From assembly GCA_020851455.1 (NCBI GenBank), contig JADZCT010000003.1:1-45253 (forward strand): a stretch of 45,253 nucleotides of DNA, written 5' to 3'. The translations under genes were made by a program, and so were the position numbers. This DNA comes from Gemmatimonadaceae bacterium (GTDB lineage Bacteria; Gemmatimonadota; Gemmatimonadetes; Gemmatimonadales; Gemmatimonadaceae). This document shows positions 34,191 through 45,253 of this stretch, one piece after another (within the stretch, counting starts at the first letter, position 1; each line of letters begins with the position of its first letter). The notes beneath the pieces were generated by a model that worked only from the letters and a program-made list of their open reading frames with translations, made no database searches and was not told the DNA's origin.

Positions 34191-34658
34191 TCACCACGAT
34201 ACGCGCCTTAGCTCCGGCGCGCCCGGGACATGCTCCAGCGCGATTCGCATCGCATCGGGCGGCAAGGCGCCGCGCGCGTGCTCCGGCCATTCGACGAGAA
34301 CGATCGCGTTGGCGTCCAGCAGATCGTCCCACCCCAGGTTCGCCAGATCCGCAGCTGACTCGATCCGGTAAAGGTCGAGGTGAAACACCATGGCCGGTGC
34401 ACCGCGATACTGGTGCACGAGGGCAAACGTGGGACTCGTGACGTGGTCGAGCACGCCGTACCCGGCGCAGATCGCCTGCGCGAGTGTCGTCTTCCCGGCG
34501 CCAAGGTCGCCCGAAAGGGCGATGATCGCCGGCGCGCTGAGCCCCCGGCCCAGCGCAGCTCCCCACGCGACGAGCTCACCGCGTGCCATCTCAGCCGTGC
34601 CGTGTAAGGCGGGTGCGGCAGCGGTACCGCTATCCGGCCGGGAGCGCGAAGCCGTCAC
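34191..34658 (-). CDS. tsaE: tRNA t6A biosynthesis ATPase TsaE
   Basis: P-loop ATPase needed with TsaB and TsaD to place threonylcarbamoyl on A37 of ANN-decoding tRNAs. The GTG at 34658 lies 10 nt after the uvrB stop and gives 155 residues; an ATG at 34589 (MARGELVAWGAALG) gives 132 residues and aligns better with the usual family start, so the start is not settled. Walker A is SGDLGAGKTT. The HVTSPTFALVHQY segment and FHLDLYRIES are the family's switch-like motifs, and VLVEWPEHARG is also typical. It precedes the tsaB-rimI gene by 49 bp, so the t6A genes are co-expressed. Confidence 0.93.
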   Translation of the reverse strand: MTASRSRPDSGTAAAPALHGTAEMARGELVAWGAALGRGLSAPAIIALSGDLGAGKTTLAQAICAGYGVLDHVTSPTFALVHQYRGAPAMVFHLDLYRIESAADLANLGWDDLLDANAIVLVEWPEHARGALPPDAMRIALEHVPGAPELRRVSW

Positions 34659-34668
34659 GTGGGATTCG

Positions 34669-36729
34669 CTACAGGCGCGCAAGACGGCGCGGCACGCGGC
34701 GCGTGCCATCGGTGGCGGCACGAATGTCGAACAATTCGTCACGGAGGCGGGCGGCGGTCTCAAAGTCGAGATCCTTCGCCGCGGCCCGCATCTCCTCCTC
34801 GAGCCGTTTGACGAGGCCCGGCAGGTCGTCGGTTCCGTAGTGCGCCGCGGCCTCCGCCACCTTCTTTAGCTTGCGGCGGCCGCCCGCTTCGGCCTCGATC
34901 GCCTCGCGCGTGTCACGCGCATCCGCCACGCGCGTGATGAACCTGACCTCGTCCGCGCTCTTGACGACGCCGCGCGGCGTTATGTGGTGCTCCCGGTTGT
35001 GATCCTGCTGGAGCTTGCGCCTGCGGTTGGTCTCGTCCATCGCCCGCTGCATCGAGCCCGTGACCCGGTCAGCGTAGAAGATGGCGCGCCCGTTGACATG
35101 GCGGGCCGCGCGGCCGATGGTCTGGATCAGCGACCGGTCGCTGCGCAGGAACCCTTCCTGGTCCGCGTCGAGGATGGCGACCAGTGACACCTCCGGCATG
35201 TCGAGCCCCTCCCGCAGGAGGTTGATTCCGATCAGCACGTCGAACTCGCCCAGCCGCAGGCCACGCACGATCTCCATTCGCTCGATTGCGTCAATCTCGG
35301 AATGCATGTACCGCACGCGGACACCGACCTGCGCGAGGTAGTCGGCAAGGTCCTCCGCCATCCGCTTGGTAAGCGTCGTGACCAGCACCCGCTCGCCAAG
35401 GCGCTCCCGGCTCCGGACCTCGTGCAGGAGGTCGTCCACCTGGCCCCGCACGGGCCGTATCTCTATTGGCGGGTCAACAAGCCCGGTCGGCCTGATCACC
35501 TGTTCCACCACGACTCCCTGCGAGAGCCGCAGCTCGAGGTCGCCAGGCGTGGCAGACACCATGATTGCCCGCGGAGTGAGCGCGAGGAACTCGTCGAACA
35601 TCAATGGCCGGTTGTCGAGCGCGCTCGGCAGCCGGAAGCCGTAGTCAACCAGCGTCTGCTTGCGCGACCGATCGCCGTTGAACATCGCCCCGACCTGAGG
35701 GAGCGTGACGTGCGACTCATCCACGACGACGAGAAAGTCGTCCGGGAAGTAGTCGAAGAGCACCGCCGGCCGCACTCCCTCCTTCCGGTTGGCGAGATGG
35801 CGGGAGTAGTTCTCGATCCCCGGGCACGTGCCGATCTCGAGCATCATCTCGATGTCGAAGTTCGTGCGCGACTCGAGCCGCTGCGCCTCGAGGAGCCTGC
35901 CGCCCGCGCGCAACTCTGCGAGCCGCTCCCCGAGCTCGGCGCGAATGGCGCCGACTGCGCGTTCCAGTGACGGTCGCGTAGTGACGAAATGCTTCGCCGG
36001 GTAGATCGCCGCGCGCTGGAGCGGCGCGATGACCTCGCCCGTGAGCGGGTTCACCTTCGAAATCCGCTCGATCTCGTTGCCCCACATCTCGACGCGAACC
36101 GCCTGCTCCTCGTAAGCCGGGAAAATCTCGACGGTGTCGCCCCGGACGCGGAAGGTGCCGCGCTCGAAGGCGATGTCGTTGCGCGAGTACTGGATCCTGA
36201 CCAGCGCCCGGAGGATGTCGTCGCGGGCCACTTGCTGGCCGGCGTGGAGCATCACCATCGTCGCGCGGTACGTCTCAGGATCGCCAAGCCCGTAGATCGC
36301 CGACACCGTTGCGACGATCACGACGTCTTCGCGCTCCATCAGCGACGACGTCGCGCGCAGCCGGAGACGGTCAATGTCATCATTGATCGAGGCGTCCTTC
36401 TCGATGTACGTGTCGCTCGCGGGCACGTACGCCTCGGGCTGGTAGTAGTCGTAGTACGAGATGAAGTACTCGACGGCGTTGTTCGGGAAAAACGACTTCA
36501 GCTCTCCATAAAGCTGCGCCGCGAGCGTCTTGTTGTGGGAAAGCACGAGCGTCGGGCGCTTCCAGCGCTCGACGACGCTTGCGATCGTCATCGTCTTCCC
36601 CGACCCGGTGACGCCAAGCAGCGTCTGGAACCTGTCGCCCCGGCCGAGCCCCGCAACCAGCTCGTCAATCGCCCGCGGCTGGTCGCCGGCCGGCCTGAAC
36701 GGCGCGCGGAGGTCGAAGGCGGACGGCAT
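34669..36729 (-). CDS. uvrB: Excinuclease ABC subunit B
   Basis: Damage-verifying helicase-like subunit of nucleotide excision repair. The product is 686 residues from an ATG at 36729. Walker A is in [12 protein letters not shown] (about 37-48); the beta-hairpin that probes DNA is in [16 protein letters not shown]. Further landmarks are [28 protein letters not shown] (Walker B region), [42 protein letters not shown] and [14 protein letters not shown]. The C-terminal UVR domain is [28 protein letters not shown]. The 55-bp gap before it (to the rel stop) is relatively AT-rich, including TATTAGTTTAAC, but I cannot define a promoter. tsaE follows closely. Confidence 0.97.
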   Translation of the reverse strand: MPSAFDLRAPFRPAGDQPRAIDELVAGLGRGDRFQTLLGVTGSGKTMTIASVVERWKRPTLVLSHNKTLAAQLYGELKSFFPNNAVEYFISYYDYYQPEAYVPASDTYIEKDASINDDIDRLRLRATSSLMEREDVVIVATVSAIYGLGDPETYRATMVMLHAGQQVARDDILRALVRIQYSRNDIAFERGTFRVRGDTVEIFPAYEEQAVRVEMWGNEIERISKVNPLTGEVIAPLQRAAIYPAKHFVTTRPSLERAVGAIRAELGERLAELRAGGRLLEAQRLESRTNFDIEMMLEIGTCPGIENYSRHLANRKEGVRPAVLFDYFPDDFLVVVDESHVTLPQVGAMFNGDRSRKQTLVDYGFRLPSALDNRPLMFDEFLALTPRAIMVSATPGDLELRLSQGVVVEQVIRPTGLVDPPIEIRPVRGQVDDLLHEVRSRERLGERVLVTTLTKRMAEDLADYLAQVGVRVRYMHSEIDAIERMEIVRGLRLGEFDVLIGINLLREGLDMPEVSLVAILDADQEGFLRSDRSLIQTIGRAARHVNGRAIFYADRVTGSMQRAMDETNRRRKLQQDHNREHHITPRGVVKSADEVRFITRVADARDTREAIEAEAGGRRKLKKVAEAAAHYGTDDLPGLVKRLEEEMRAAAKDLDFETAARLRDELFDIRAATDGTRRVPRRLARL

Positions 36730-36784
36730 CGTGACAAGGCGTTAAACTAATATGTCGGCGTTTATTCGGGGATCCCCGGGAACG

Positions 36785-38971
36785 TCAGTCGCCCGCCACG
36801 ATCCGCTCGCGCCTCGCCACCTCGGATACACCCTTCACCTTCCGGATCGCCTTGAGGATCTTCTCGAGCTGGGCGAGGTTCTCGACCTCGACGAGGGCCG
36901 CGCCGGTGACGCGGGCCTCGCTGGTGCGCAGCTCGAGCGACTTGATGTCGGTACCTGTCTCGTTGACCGCGGTGGCGAGGTCCGCGTACAGGCCGCGCCG
37001 GTCGGTGGCCTCGATGGCGAGGCGCACGAGGAAGCGCTCGCCGTCGGTCTTCTGCCAGACGATGTCGAGGCGCCGCTCGGGCTCGTGGGCGAGCTGGAGG
37101 AGGTTGGGGCAGTCTGCACGGTGCACGCTTACGCCGCGCCCGCGCGTAACGTAGCCCACTACCTTATCACCGGGAACGGGCTGGCAGCAGGCGGCGTAGC
37201 GCACCATCAGCCCGTCCACGCCCTGCACGCGCAACCCGCGCGGCGATGGCGAGACGCTCTTCACCCTGTCGAGGAGTCGCTCGAGAGGGCTGGCCTTCAG
37301 CACCGAATCGTCGCGCTCGTCGAAATCCGGGTAGATGGCGCGCAGGACCTGCGTGACCGTGATGTCGCCCTGTGCGATCGATGCGTGGAGGTGACGCACG
37401 TCGTTCAGCTTCAGCGCCAACGCCGCGGCCTCCAGCTGGCCGTCCGTCAGCTTCGGATGCCTGCGACGCTTGACCTCGCGATCGAGTATCTCTCTCCCGA
37501 CGGCAACCGCGGCCTTCTGTTCCTCGATCCGGAGCCACTGGCGGATCTTGTGGCGGGCGCGCCCCGTGCGCACATGCGCCAGCCAGTCCCGCGTCGGCCG
37601 CGCGGCCTGCGACTGCACGATCTCGACGGTCTCGGAGTTCCGCAGTTCCCGCGAGAGCGGGACGAGGCGGCCGTTCACACGCGCGCCCTGCGTGTGAATC
37701 CCGACTTCCGTGTGCACCGCGAACGCAAAATCGATTGGCGTGGCGCCCCGCGGGAGCTGAATCACGTCGCCGGCGGGCGTGAACACGAAGATCTCGTCCT
37801 GGTAGAGGTCGAGCTTCAGGAACTCGAGGAACTGGTCGGGCGTCTCGGCGTCCAGCTGAAGCTCGAGCACCTGGCGGAACCACTGCAGAGCGCGGTCGAG
37901 CTCGTCGCTCTCCGGGTCGCCCGACTTGTAGAGCCAGTGCGCGGCGATGCCGTACTCGGCGGTGCGGTGCATCTCGCGCGTACGGATCTGTATCTCGAAC
38001 AGCGTATGCTTCGGCCCGAAAATGGTCGTGTGGAGCGACTGGTATCCGTTCGACTTCGGGCTCGCGATGTAGTCCTTGATGCGCTCCTGGAGCGGAGTCC
38101 ACTCGCCGTGGATGATGCCCAGCGCATGGTAGCAGTCCTGGACGCTGTCCACGAGGACGCGGATGGCGAGCAGGTCGTATATCTCCTCGTACGGCTTGTC
38201 GCGCTTCTGCATCTTCTTCCAGATGGACCAGAGGTGCTTGGGTCGTCCGCTCACGTCGTACACGGTGATGCCGGCCTCTTCCAGCCGCGCGCGCAGGGGC
38301 CCGGCCATCTCCTCCACGAGCGTCTCGCGCTCGGCCCGCTTCTTCGCCACGAGGCGCGCGAGTTGCCGGTATTCCTCCGGTTCCAGGAACTTGAAGGCCA
38401 GGTCCTCGAGCTCCGCCTTTAGCTGGTTGAGACCGAACCGGTGCGCGAGCGGAGCGTAGAGGTCGCGGGTTTCCTGCGCGATGCGCGCGCGCTTCTCCTC
38501 GGGCAGGTATTCCAGCGTCCGCATGTTGTGCAGCCGGTCCGCGAGCTTGATGAGGATGACGCGAATATCCTTGGCGATGGACAGCAGCAGCTTTCGGTAG
38601 TTCTCGACCTGGCGCTCCTGGGTCGAGGTCATCGGCAGGCTGCCGATCTTGGTCAGCCCGTCCACGATCTGCGCGATCTCCCGCCCGAACTCCCGCTCGA
38701 CGTCCCCGAGCGTGACGGGCGTGTCCTCGATCACGTCGTGGATCAGGCCGCTCGCCACGGTCACCGAATCGAGCTGGAGGTTCGCGAGGATCTTCGCGAC
38801 CTCGATGCAATGAGTGACGTACGGGTCGCCGTTCCTGCGCGTCTGCCCGGAGTGCGCGTTCGCGCTGAAGTGGTAGGCGCGCGCGAGCAGATCCGCATCG
38901 AGGCGTTCAGGATTGGCCTCTGCGGACAGTTCCCAGCCCGGAATAATATCGCTCAGGACAGACGTCGCCAT
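36785..38971 (-). CDS. Bifunctional (p)ppGpp synthetase/hydrolase, Rel/SpoT
   Basis: Makes and degrades the alarmone (p)ppGpp in the stringent response. The product is 728 residues from an ATG at 38971. The HD hydrolase domain (about 45-200) has intact active-site motifs: THCIEVAKIL, LIHDVIEDT and IKLADRLHNMRTLEYLP. The synthetase domain (about 240-350) has KDYIASPKSNGYQSLHTTI and EIQIRTREMHRTAEYGIAAH. The TGS domain follows (DEIFVFTPAGDVIQLPRGATPIDFAF), then a helical region, the cysteine-containing zinc-finger-like domain (YAACCQPVPGD, HRADCPNLL) and a C-terminal ACT domain. The intact HD motif supports a bifunctional enzyme rather than RelA. It is the only RSH protein in the window. Confidence 0.95.
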   Translation of the reverse strand: MATSVLSDIIPGWELSAEANPERLDADLLARAYHFSANAHSGQTRRNGDPYVTHCIEVAKILANLQLDSVTVASGLIHDVIEDTPVTLGDVEREFGREIAQIVDGLTKIGSLPMTSTQERQVENYRKLLLSIAKDIRVILIKLADRLHNMRTLEYLPEEKRARIAQETRDLYAPLAHRFGLNQLKAELEDLAFKFLEPEEYRQLARLVAKKRAERETLVEEMAGPLRARLEEAGITVYDVSGRPKHLWSIWKKMQKRDKPYEEIYDLLAIRVLVDSVQDCYHALGIIHGEWTPLQERIKDYIASPKSNGYQSLHTTIFGPKHTLFEIQIRTREMHRTAEYGIAAHWLYKSGDPESDELDRALQWFRQVLELQLDAETPDQFLEFLKLDLYQDEIFVFTPAGDVIQLPRGATPIDFAFAVHTEVGIHTQGARVNGRLVPLSRELRNSETVEIVQSQAARPTRDWLAHVRTGRARHKIRQWLRIEEQKAAVAVGREILDREVKRRRHPKLTDGQLEAAALALKLNDVRHLHASIAQGDITVTQVLRAIYPDFDERDDSVLKASPLERLLDRVKSVSPSPRGLRVQGVDGLMVRYAACCQPVPGDKVVGYVTRGRGVSVHRADCPNLLQLAHEPERRLDIVWQKTDGERFLVRLAIEATDRRGLYADLATAVNETGTDIKSLELRTSEARVTGAALVEVENLAQLEKILKAIRKVKGVSEVARRERIVAGD

Positions 38972-39019
38972 TCCCGGAAAATATGGCGGGCCGGCGCCAA
39001 GTGGAGACCGCCGGACGGG

Positions 39020-39706
39020 CTACAGCATCCCGGCCTCCGAGAAGCTCAGGTACCGGGACCGTCCGATAATCACGTGGTCTGCCACCGGGATGTCGAGCAG
39101 CTTTCCCGCCGCGACGAGTTGGTTCGTAACGGCGCGATCGTCCATGCTCGGCGTGGGGTCGCCGCTCGGGTGGTTGTGAACGAGCACAATCGCCGCGGCC
39201 CTCTCCGCGATGGCCTCGCGAAAAACTTCGCGCGGGTGCACGAGCGACGAGTTCAGGATCCCCCGGGTGACGAGTATGTCGCGATCGAGCCGGTGCTGGC
39301 TGTTGAGCACGGCCACGTGAAACTCTTCGACCGGGAGGTCTTCGAGACGGGGACCGTAGGCGAGCCAGACGTCGCGCGGAGAGCGAAACGCCGCGCCCTC
39401 AGCCACCCCTTCGCTCGACATCCGCCTGCCAAGTTCGAGCGCAGCGTGCACGGCAAGCGCGCGGGCGGTACCGAGGCCGGCGATGTTCGTCATTACAGCC
39501 GGTGACCTGCCAGCCAGGCGCCGCAGGGAGCCGTCAGATGAGCCAAACAGGTCGTGAGCGACGGCGAGCGCGGATCGGCGGGCGGTGCCCGAACCGATTA
39601 CGAGCGCCAGCAGTTCCGGGATCGAGAGCGACCGGGCGCCGTGCGCGCGGAATCGTTCCCGAGGACGCTCGGCCGGAGGCAGTTCTGCGATTCCAAGGTG
39701 CGACAT
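39020..39706 (-). CDS. radC: RadC/JAMM-domain protein
   Basis: A 228-residue RadC-family protein with an MPN/JAMM metalloprotease-like fold. Its role is still debated (links to DNA repair and recombination, not firmly established). The ATG at 39706 (MSHLGIAELPPAERPRERF) matches the family start; the longer frame to 39847 is rejected as non-family sequence. An N-terminal helix-hairpin-helix-like part (about 15-80; LSIPELLALVIGSGT) precedes the JAMM core with EFHVAVLNSQHRL, RGILNSSLVHPREVF and HNHPSGDPTPS followed by a distant Asp, then HVIIGRSRYLSFSE. All zinc ligands are present. It lies 48 bp upstream of the rel/spoT start. Confidence 0.94.
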   Translation of the reverse strand: MSHLGIAELPPAERPRERFRAHGARSLSIPELLALVIGSGTARRSALAVAHDLFGSSDGSLRRLAGRSPAVMTNIAGLGTARALAVHAALELGRRMSSEGVAEGAAFRSPRDVWLAYGPRLEDLPVEEFHVAVLNSQHRLDRDILVTRGILNSSLVHPREVFREAIAERAAAIVLVHNHPSGDPTPSMDDRAVTNQLVAAGKLLDIPVADHVIIGRSRYLSFSEAGML

Positions 39707-39876
39707 TCCAGTACGATACGGCCACGGCGTGCGCGAACCGTCATCGCGGCATCGCCGCCGACATCGGAACGCCGCGGGTCGCGCTGGCGCGGCATAGCGC
39801 CGACCTCGATGTCGTCGCCGGTCCGCGCTCGCCGCGCGAACGCGCACCCCCGCTCAGCCCTGCCCTGCCGCTTCTC

Positions 39877-43157
<3,281 letters not shown>

Positions 43158-43164
<7 letters not shown>

Positions 43165-43751
43165 CCGCCTTGGCGCTCCGTTAAGCAATACAACCCGCGC
43201 GCGGCGATGTACGCCGCCACGTGGTCAGTCACCATCCCGCGCACGGGCTTCCCCGCCCTCACGCGTACCCGAACCTCAGTCGAGGAGATGTCAACACGCC
43301 GCGTCGGCACGGCCTCCATCCCCTCTGCCAGCCGGCCAGGCGCTTCGCCCCTGGTGAGCACCCTCACTTCGGCCATCGAGCGAATCACGTCCCCGTCCTT
43401 CCACTGCGGAAACTGCGCGGCGGCGTCCGCTCCCAGAAGGAGCACGAATTCCGCAGCATCATCGGACCACTTGCGACGGAGGGCCCGGAGTGTGTCAACC
43501 GTATAAGATAATCCCCCGCGCTCGACTTCCGCCGACTCCGCCGCAAACCGCGGGTCGTCACCGATGGTCAGGCGCACCATCTCCAGGCGGTCTCCAGCCG
43601 GGGCTGATTCGCGCCCGGCCTTCAGCGGTTGCGCAGACGTGGGGACGAACAGGACGAGGTCGAGCGCGAGCGCCTCGGCGGCGTCCTGCGCCGCGAGGAG
43701 GTGGCCAACGTGTGGTGGGTCGAAGCTGCCGCCGAAGACGCCAATGCGCAT
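43158..43751 (-). CDS. nadD: Nicotinate-nucleotide adenylyltransferase
   Basis: Makes nicotinate adenine dinucleotide from nicotinate mononucleotide and ATP in NAD synthesis. The product is 197 residues from an ATG at 43751. The nucleotidyltransferase motif [12 protein letters not shown] (HxGH-type) is at the N-terminus, and [14 protein letters not shown] plus [11 protein letters not shown] are usual for NadD. Near the C-terminus, [24 protein letters not shown] contains the ISSTxxR motif that binds ATP. It lies 24 bp downstream of bamD and its last codons overlap secA. No reference to RNA-splicing or other roles is needed; the family call is firm. Confidence 0.95.
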
Positions 43752-43775
43752 CGCGAATCGCCGCCCCGACCGCCG

Positions 43776-44624
43776 TCAGCGGCTGGCGGGTGCCGCCGGC
43801 GCCGGCGGCACCTTTCCACCCGGCTTGCCAGCCGCCGTTGCTCCGGAGTCAGCGTGCACGGCGCAGAGCGACGCGACCTCCGCGTTCCCGGCGAAGGCCG
43901 TGCGTAGCGTGTTGCATGTTTCCGCGGCCTCTTCCTTATAGTTCATCTGCGGCCTGCGGTACACCTCCACCATCCGCATCAGCGCCAGCCGCGCGTGGTC
44001 GGTGTTCGGGTAGTCCTTCACCACGTCCTTGAACATCAGGATCGCGGAGTCGAATGCGTTGCGCCGCACGTAGTACAGGCCGACATCATAGTCCTTCTGC
44101 GCGAACATCTCGCTGATCCGCTGGAGCCCGGAGTCTGCCGACGCGACGAGCGGCGAGTCGGGGTACACGTTGCGCAACTGGCGGAACTGGAGCTGTGCCA
44201 GCGTGCCATACTGCGGATCGAGGTCCGGGCGCCGCCAGAGCGACAGGTACGAGTTCGCCGACGCGAGAAGCGCTACCGGGGCGAGCGTATCGTCCGGGAA
44301 CGACTCAGCCAGGCGGGAATACGTGGTGGCGGCGAGGATGTGCTCGCCCTTCCGCTCGTGGGCGGTCGCGAGGTACCAGCTCGCGACGGGGAGGAGCGTG
44401 TCACGCGCCCCGAGGTCGAGCGTGAGCTTCTCGAAGCCGGCAACCGCGTTGTCCCACTTGCCCTTGTTGAACTCGGCCAGGGAGGCTGCGTACAGCGCGC
44501 CGGAGGTCGGGAACCGGCGCACCTGGAAGCCGCCCATGCACGCGGCCGCGGCGATCGAGAGCCACCCGGCCGCCGCAACGAAACGCACACGCGGTCCGGC
44601 GGCCCGCATCGGGTTCGGCGTCAT
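43776..44624 (-). CDS. bamD: Outer-membrane assembly lipoprotein BamD-like
   Basis: Probable lipoprotein component of the BAM complex that inserts beta-barrel proteins. The product is 282 residues from an ATG at 44624 that overlaps the decarboxylase stop (ATGA). A signal peptide with lipobox AAAAC puts the lipidated residue at Cys29. TPR repeats follow at about 45-240: [104 protein letters not shown]. The C-terminus is Ala/Pro-rich. The Tyr/Pro-spaced TPR pattern with NYPxS-type ends fits BamD/ComL. Neighbouring nadD and the sugar enzyme do not add a pathway link. Confidence 0.88.
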   Translation of the reverse strand: MTPNPMRAAGPRVRFVAAAGWLSIAAAACMGGFQVRRFPTSGALYAASLAEFNKGKWDNAVAGFEKLTLDLGARDTLLPVASWYLATAHERKGEHILAATTYSRLAESFPDDTLAPVALLASANSYLSLWRRPDLDPQYGTLAQLQFRQLRNVYPDSPLVASADSGLQRISEMFAQKDYDVGLYYVRRNAFDSAILMFKDVVKDYPNTDHARLALMRMVEVYRRPQMNYKEEAAETCNTLRTAFAGNAEVASLCAVHADSGATAAGKPGGKVPPAPAAPASR

Positions 44625-45253
44625 GCTGAAGCCATCCGTGAAGTCCCCACAAGCCCGCGGAAGTATGCAATCGTCCGGGCAATGCCCGACCGGACGTCCA
44701 CCGCAGGCTCCCAGCCAAGCATCGTGCGCGCGCGCGCAATGTCGGGCTGCCTTACCCTCGGGTCATCCTCCGGCAACGGCTCGGTCACGACCTTGCTCTT
44801 CGTGCCCGTGAGTTCGATCACGAGCTCAGCCAGCTGGCGCACGGTCAACTCCGCGGGATTGCCGATGTTCGTCGGGTTCGCGTCGCCTCGCATGAAGAGC
44901 TGATAGATGCCCTCGATCTCGTCGTCAACGTAGCAGAATGACCGGGTCTGCGAGCCGTCGCCGTAGATGGTGATCGGCTCGCCATTGAGCGCCTGAACGA
45001 TGAAGTTCGACACCACGCGCCCATCCCGCGGGCGCATCCGCGGCCCGTACGTGTTGAAGATCCGGACGATTCGCGTGTCCACGCCATGGAACCGGTGGTA
45101 GGCCATCGTCATCGCTTCTGCGAAGCGCTTGGCCTCGTCGTATACACCACGCGGGCCCACGGGGTTCACGTTGCCCCAGTAAGTCTCGGGCTGCGGATGC
45201 ACGAGCGGGTCGCCGTACACCTCGCTCGTGGAGGCGAGCATGAACCGGGCGCG
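44621..45253 (-). CDS. UDP-glucuronate decarboxylase-type SDR (N-terminus cut by window edge)
   Basis: The 210 C-terminal residues of an extended short-chain dehydrogenase; the Rossmann glycine motif lies beyond the edge. Visible motifs: [17 protein letters not shown] with the catalytic Ser/Thr, [24 protein letters not shown] with the YxxxK pair, [21 protein letters not shown] and [22 protein letters not shown]. The spacing and wording match UDP-xylose synthase/UDP-glucuronate decarboxylases of bacteria more closely than UDP-galactose epimerases. The start lies outside the window; the stop at 44621 overlaps bamD (ATGA). It probably contributes to surface polysaccharide synthesis. Confidence 0.88.
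   Translation of the reverse strand, partial: RARFMLASTSEVYGDPLVHPQPETYWGNVNPVGPRGVYDEAKRFAEAMTMAYHRFHGVDTRIVRIFNTYGPRMRPRDGRVVSNFIVQALNGEPITIYGDGSQTRSFCYVDDEIEGIYQLFMRGDANPTNIGNPAELTVRQLAELVIELTGTKSKVVTEPLPEDDPRVRQPDIARARTMLGWEPAVDVRSGIARTIAYFRGLVGTSRMASA

Noticed and set aside
36767-36778. Palindrome CGGGGATCCCCG after the rel/spoT stop as a terminator
   Set aside because: The stem is only 4-5 bp with a 2-4 nt loop and no T tract; too weak to call.
36752-38422. 556-codon plus-strand frame opposite rel/spoT
   Set aside because: Antisense to a clear RSH gene and without recognisable domains.
39707-39876. 170-bp gap between secA and radC as a small gene or regulatory RNA
   Set aside because: No ORF with a ribosome binding site or motif; the open frame is only an in-frame extension of radC. 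Only a distant 8-bp inverted repeat is seen, and no clear promoter.

Overview
This window reads as a stretch of bacterial core chromosome. It has high GC (by eye about two thirds), is packed with genes, and almost all of it is coded on the minus strand. The organism is a diderm: it carries tolQR-tolB-pal-cpoB, bamD, an LptD-like protein, secA, tatA/tatC and a possible PpiD-type chaperone. My best placement is the phylum Gemmatimonadota. This rests on remembered resemblance of several proteins (the PpiD-like protein, the small coiled-coil membrane protein with an EVERVSEGQRF tail, the long TPR proteins), so it is an inference. I see no mobile element, CRISPR array, rRNA, tRNA or phage gene.

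Layout by coordinate; minus-strand transcription runs from high to low coordinate. 1-9245 (all minus): partial ftsK, accC, pilT, accB, a PepQ-like M24 peptidase, aroQ and a TPR protein. 9246-9356 is a divergent promoter region facing the only plus-strand gene, a PpiD/SurA-like foldase (9357-11192). That gene ends at a strong hairpin (11219-11252), which also closes the minus-strand unit coming from the right. 11274-16677: tatA, a DUF4321-like protein, a polyprenyl diphosphate synthase, a large TPR protein and hutI. 16757-21656: a coiled-coil membrane protein, a radical SAM enzyme, hutU and hutH. 21653-31078: lptD-like, tatC, cpoB, pal, tolB, a TonB/TolA-like protein, tolR, tolQ and a sugar-nucleotide epimerase. 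31154-36729: a LysM protein, ssb, a tsaB-rimI fusion, tsaE and uvrB. 36785-45253: rel/spoT, radC, secA, nadD, bamD and a partial UDP-glucuronate decarboxylase.

Start-stop overlaps (ATGA, GTGA, TTGA, TGATG) are very common: aroQ/pepQ, TPR/aroQ, TPR/ids, lptD/hutH, tatC/lptD, pal/cpoB, tonB/tolB, tolR/tonB, tolQ/tolR and uxs/bamD. They point to long transcripts with coupled translation. Functionally this is envelope biogenesis (Tol-Pal, Lpt, Bam, Sec, Tat, LysM) interleaved with histidine degradation (hutH, hutU, hutI), fatty-acid initiation (accB, accC), tRNA t6A synthesis (tsaB, tsaE), DNA repair and segregation (uvrB, ssb, radC, ftsK) and the stringent response.

I did not find a clear undescribed defence or mobile system. 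The best leads are the radical SAM enzyme and coiled-coil membrane protein embedded in the hut genes, the direct coupling of the lptD-like gene to hutH, pilT lying between accB and accC, and the tsaB-rimI gene fusion.
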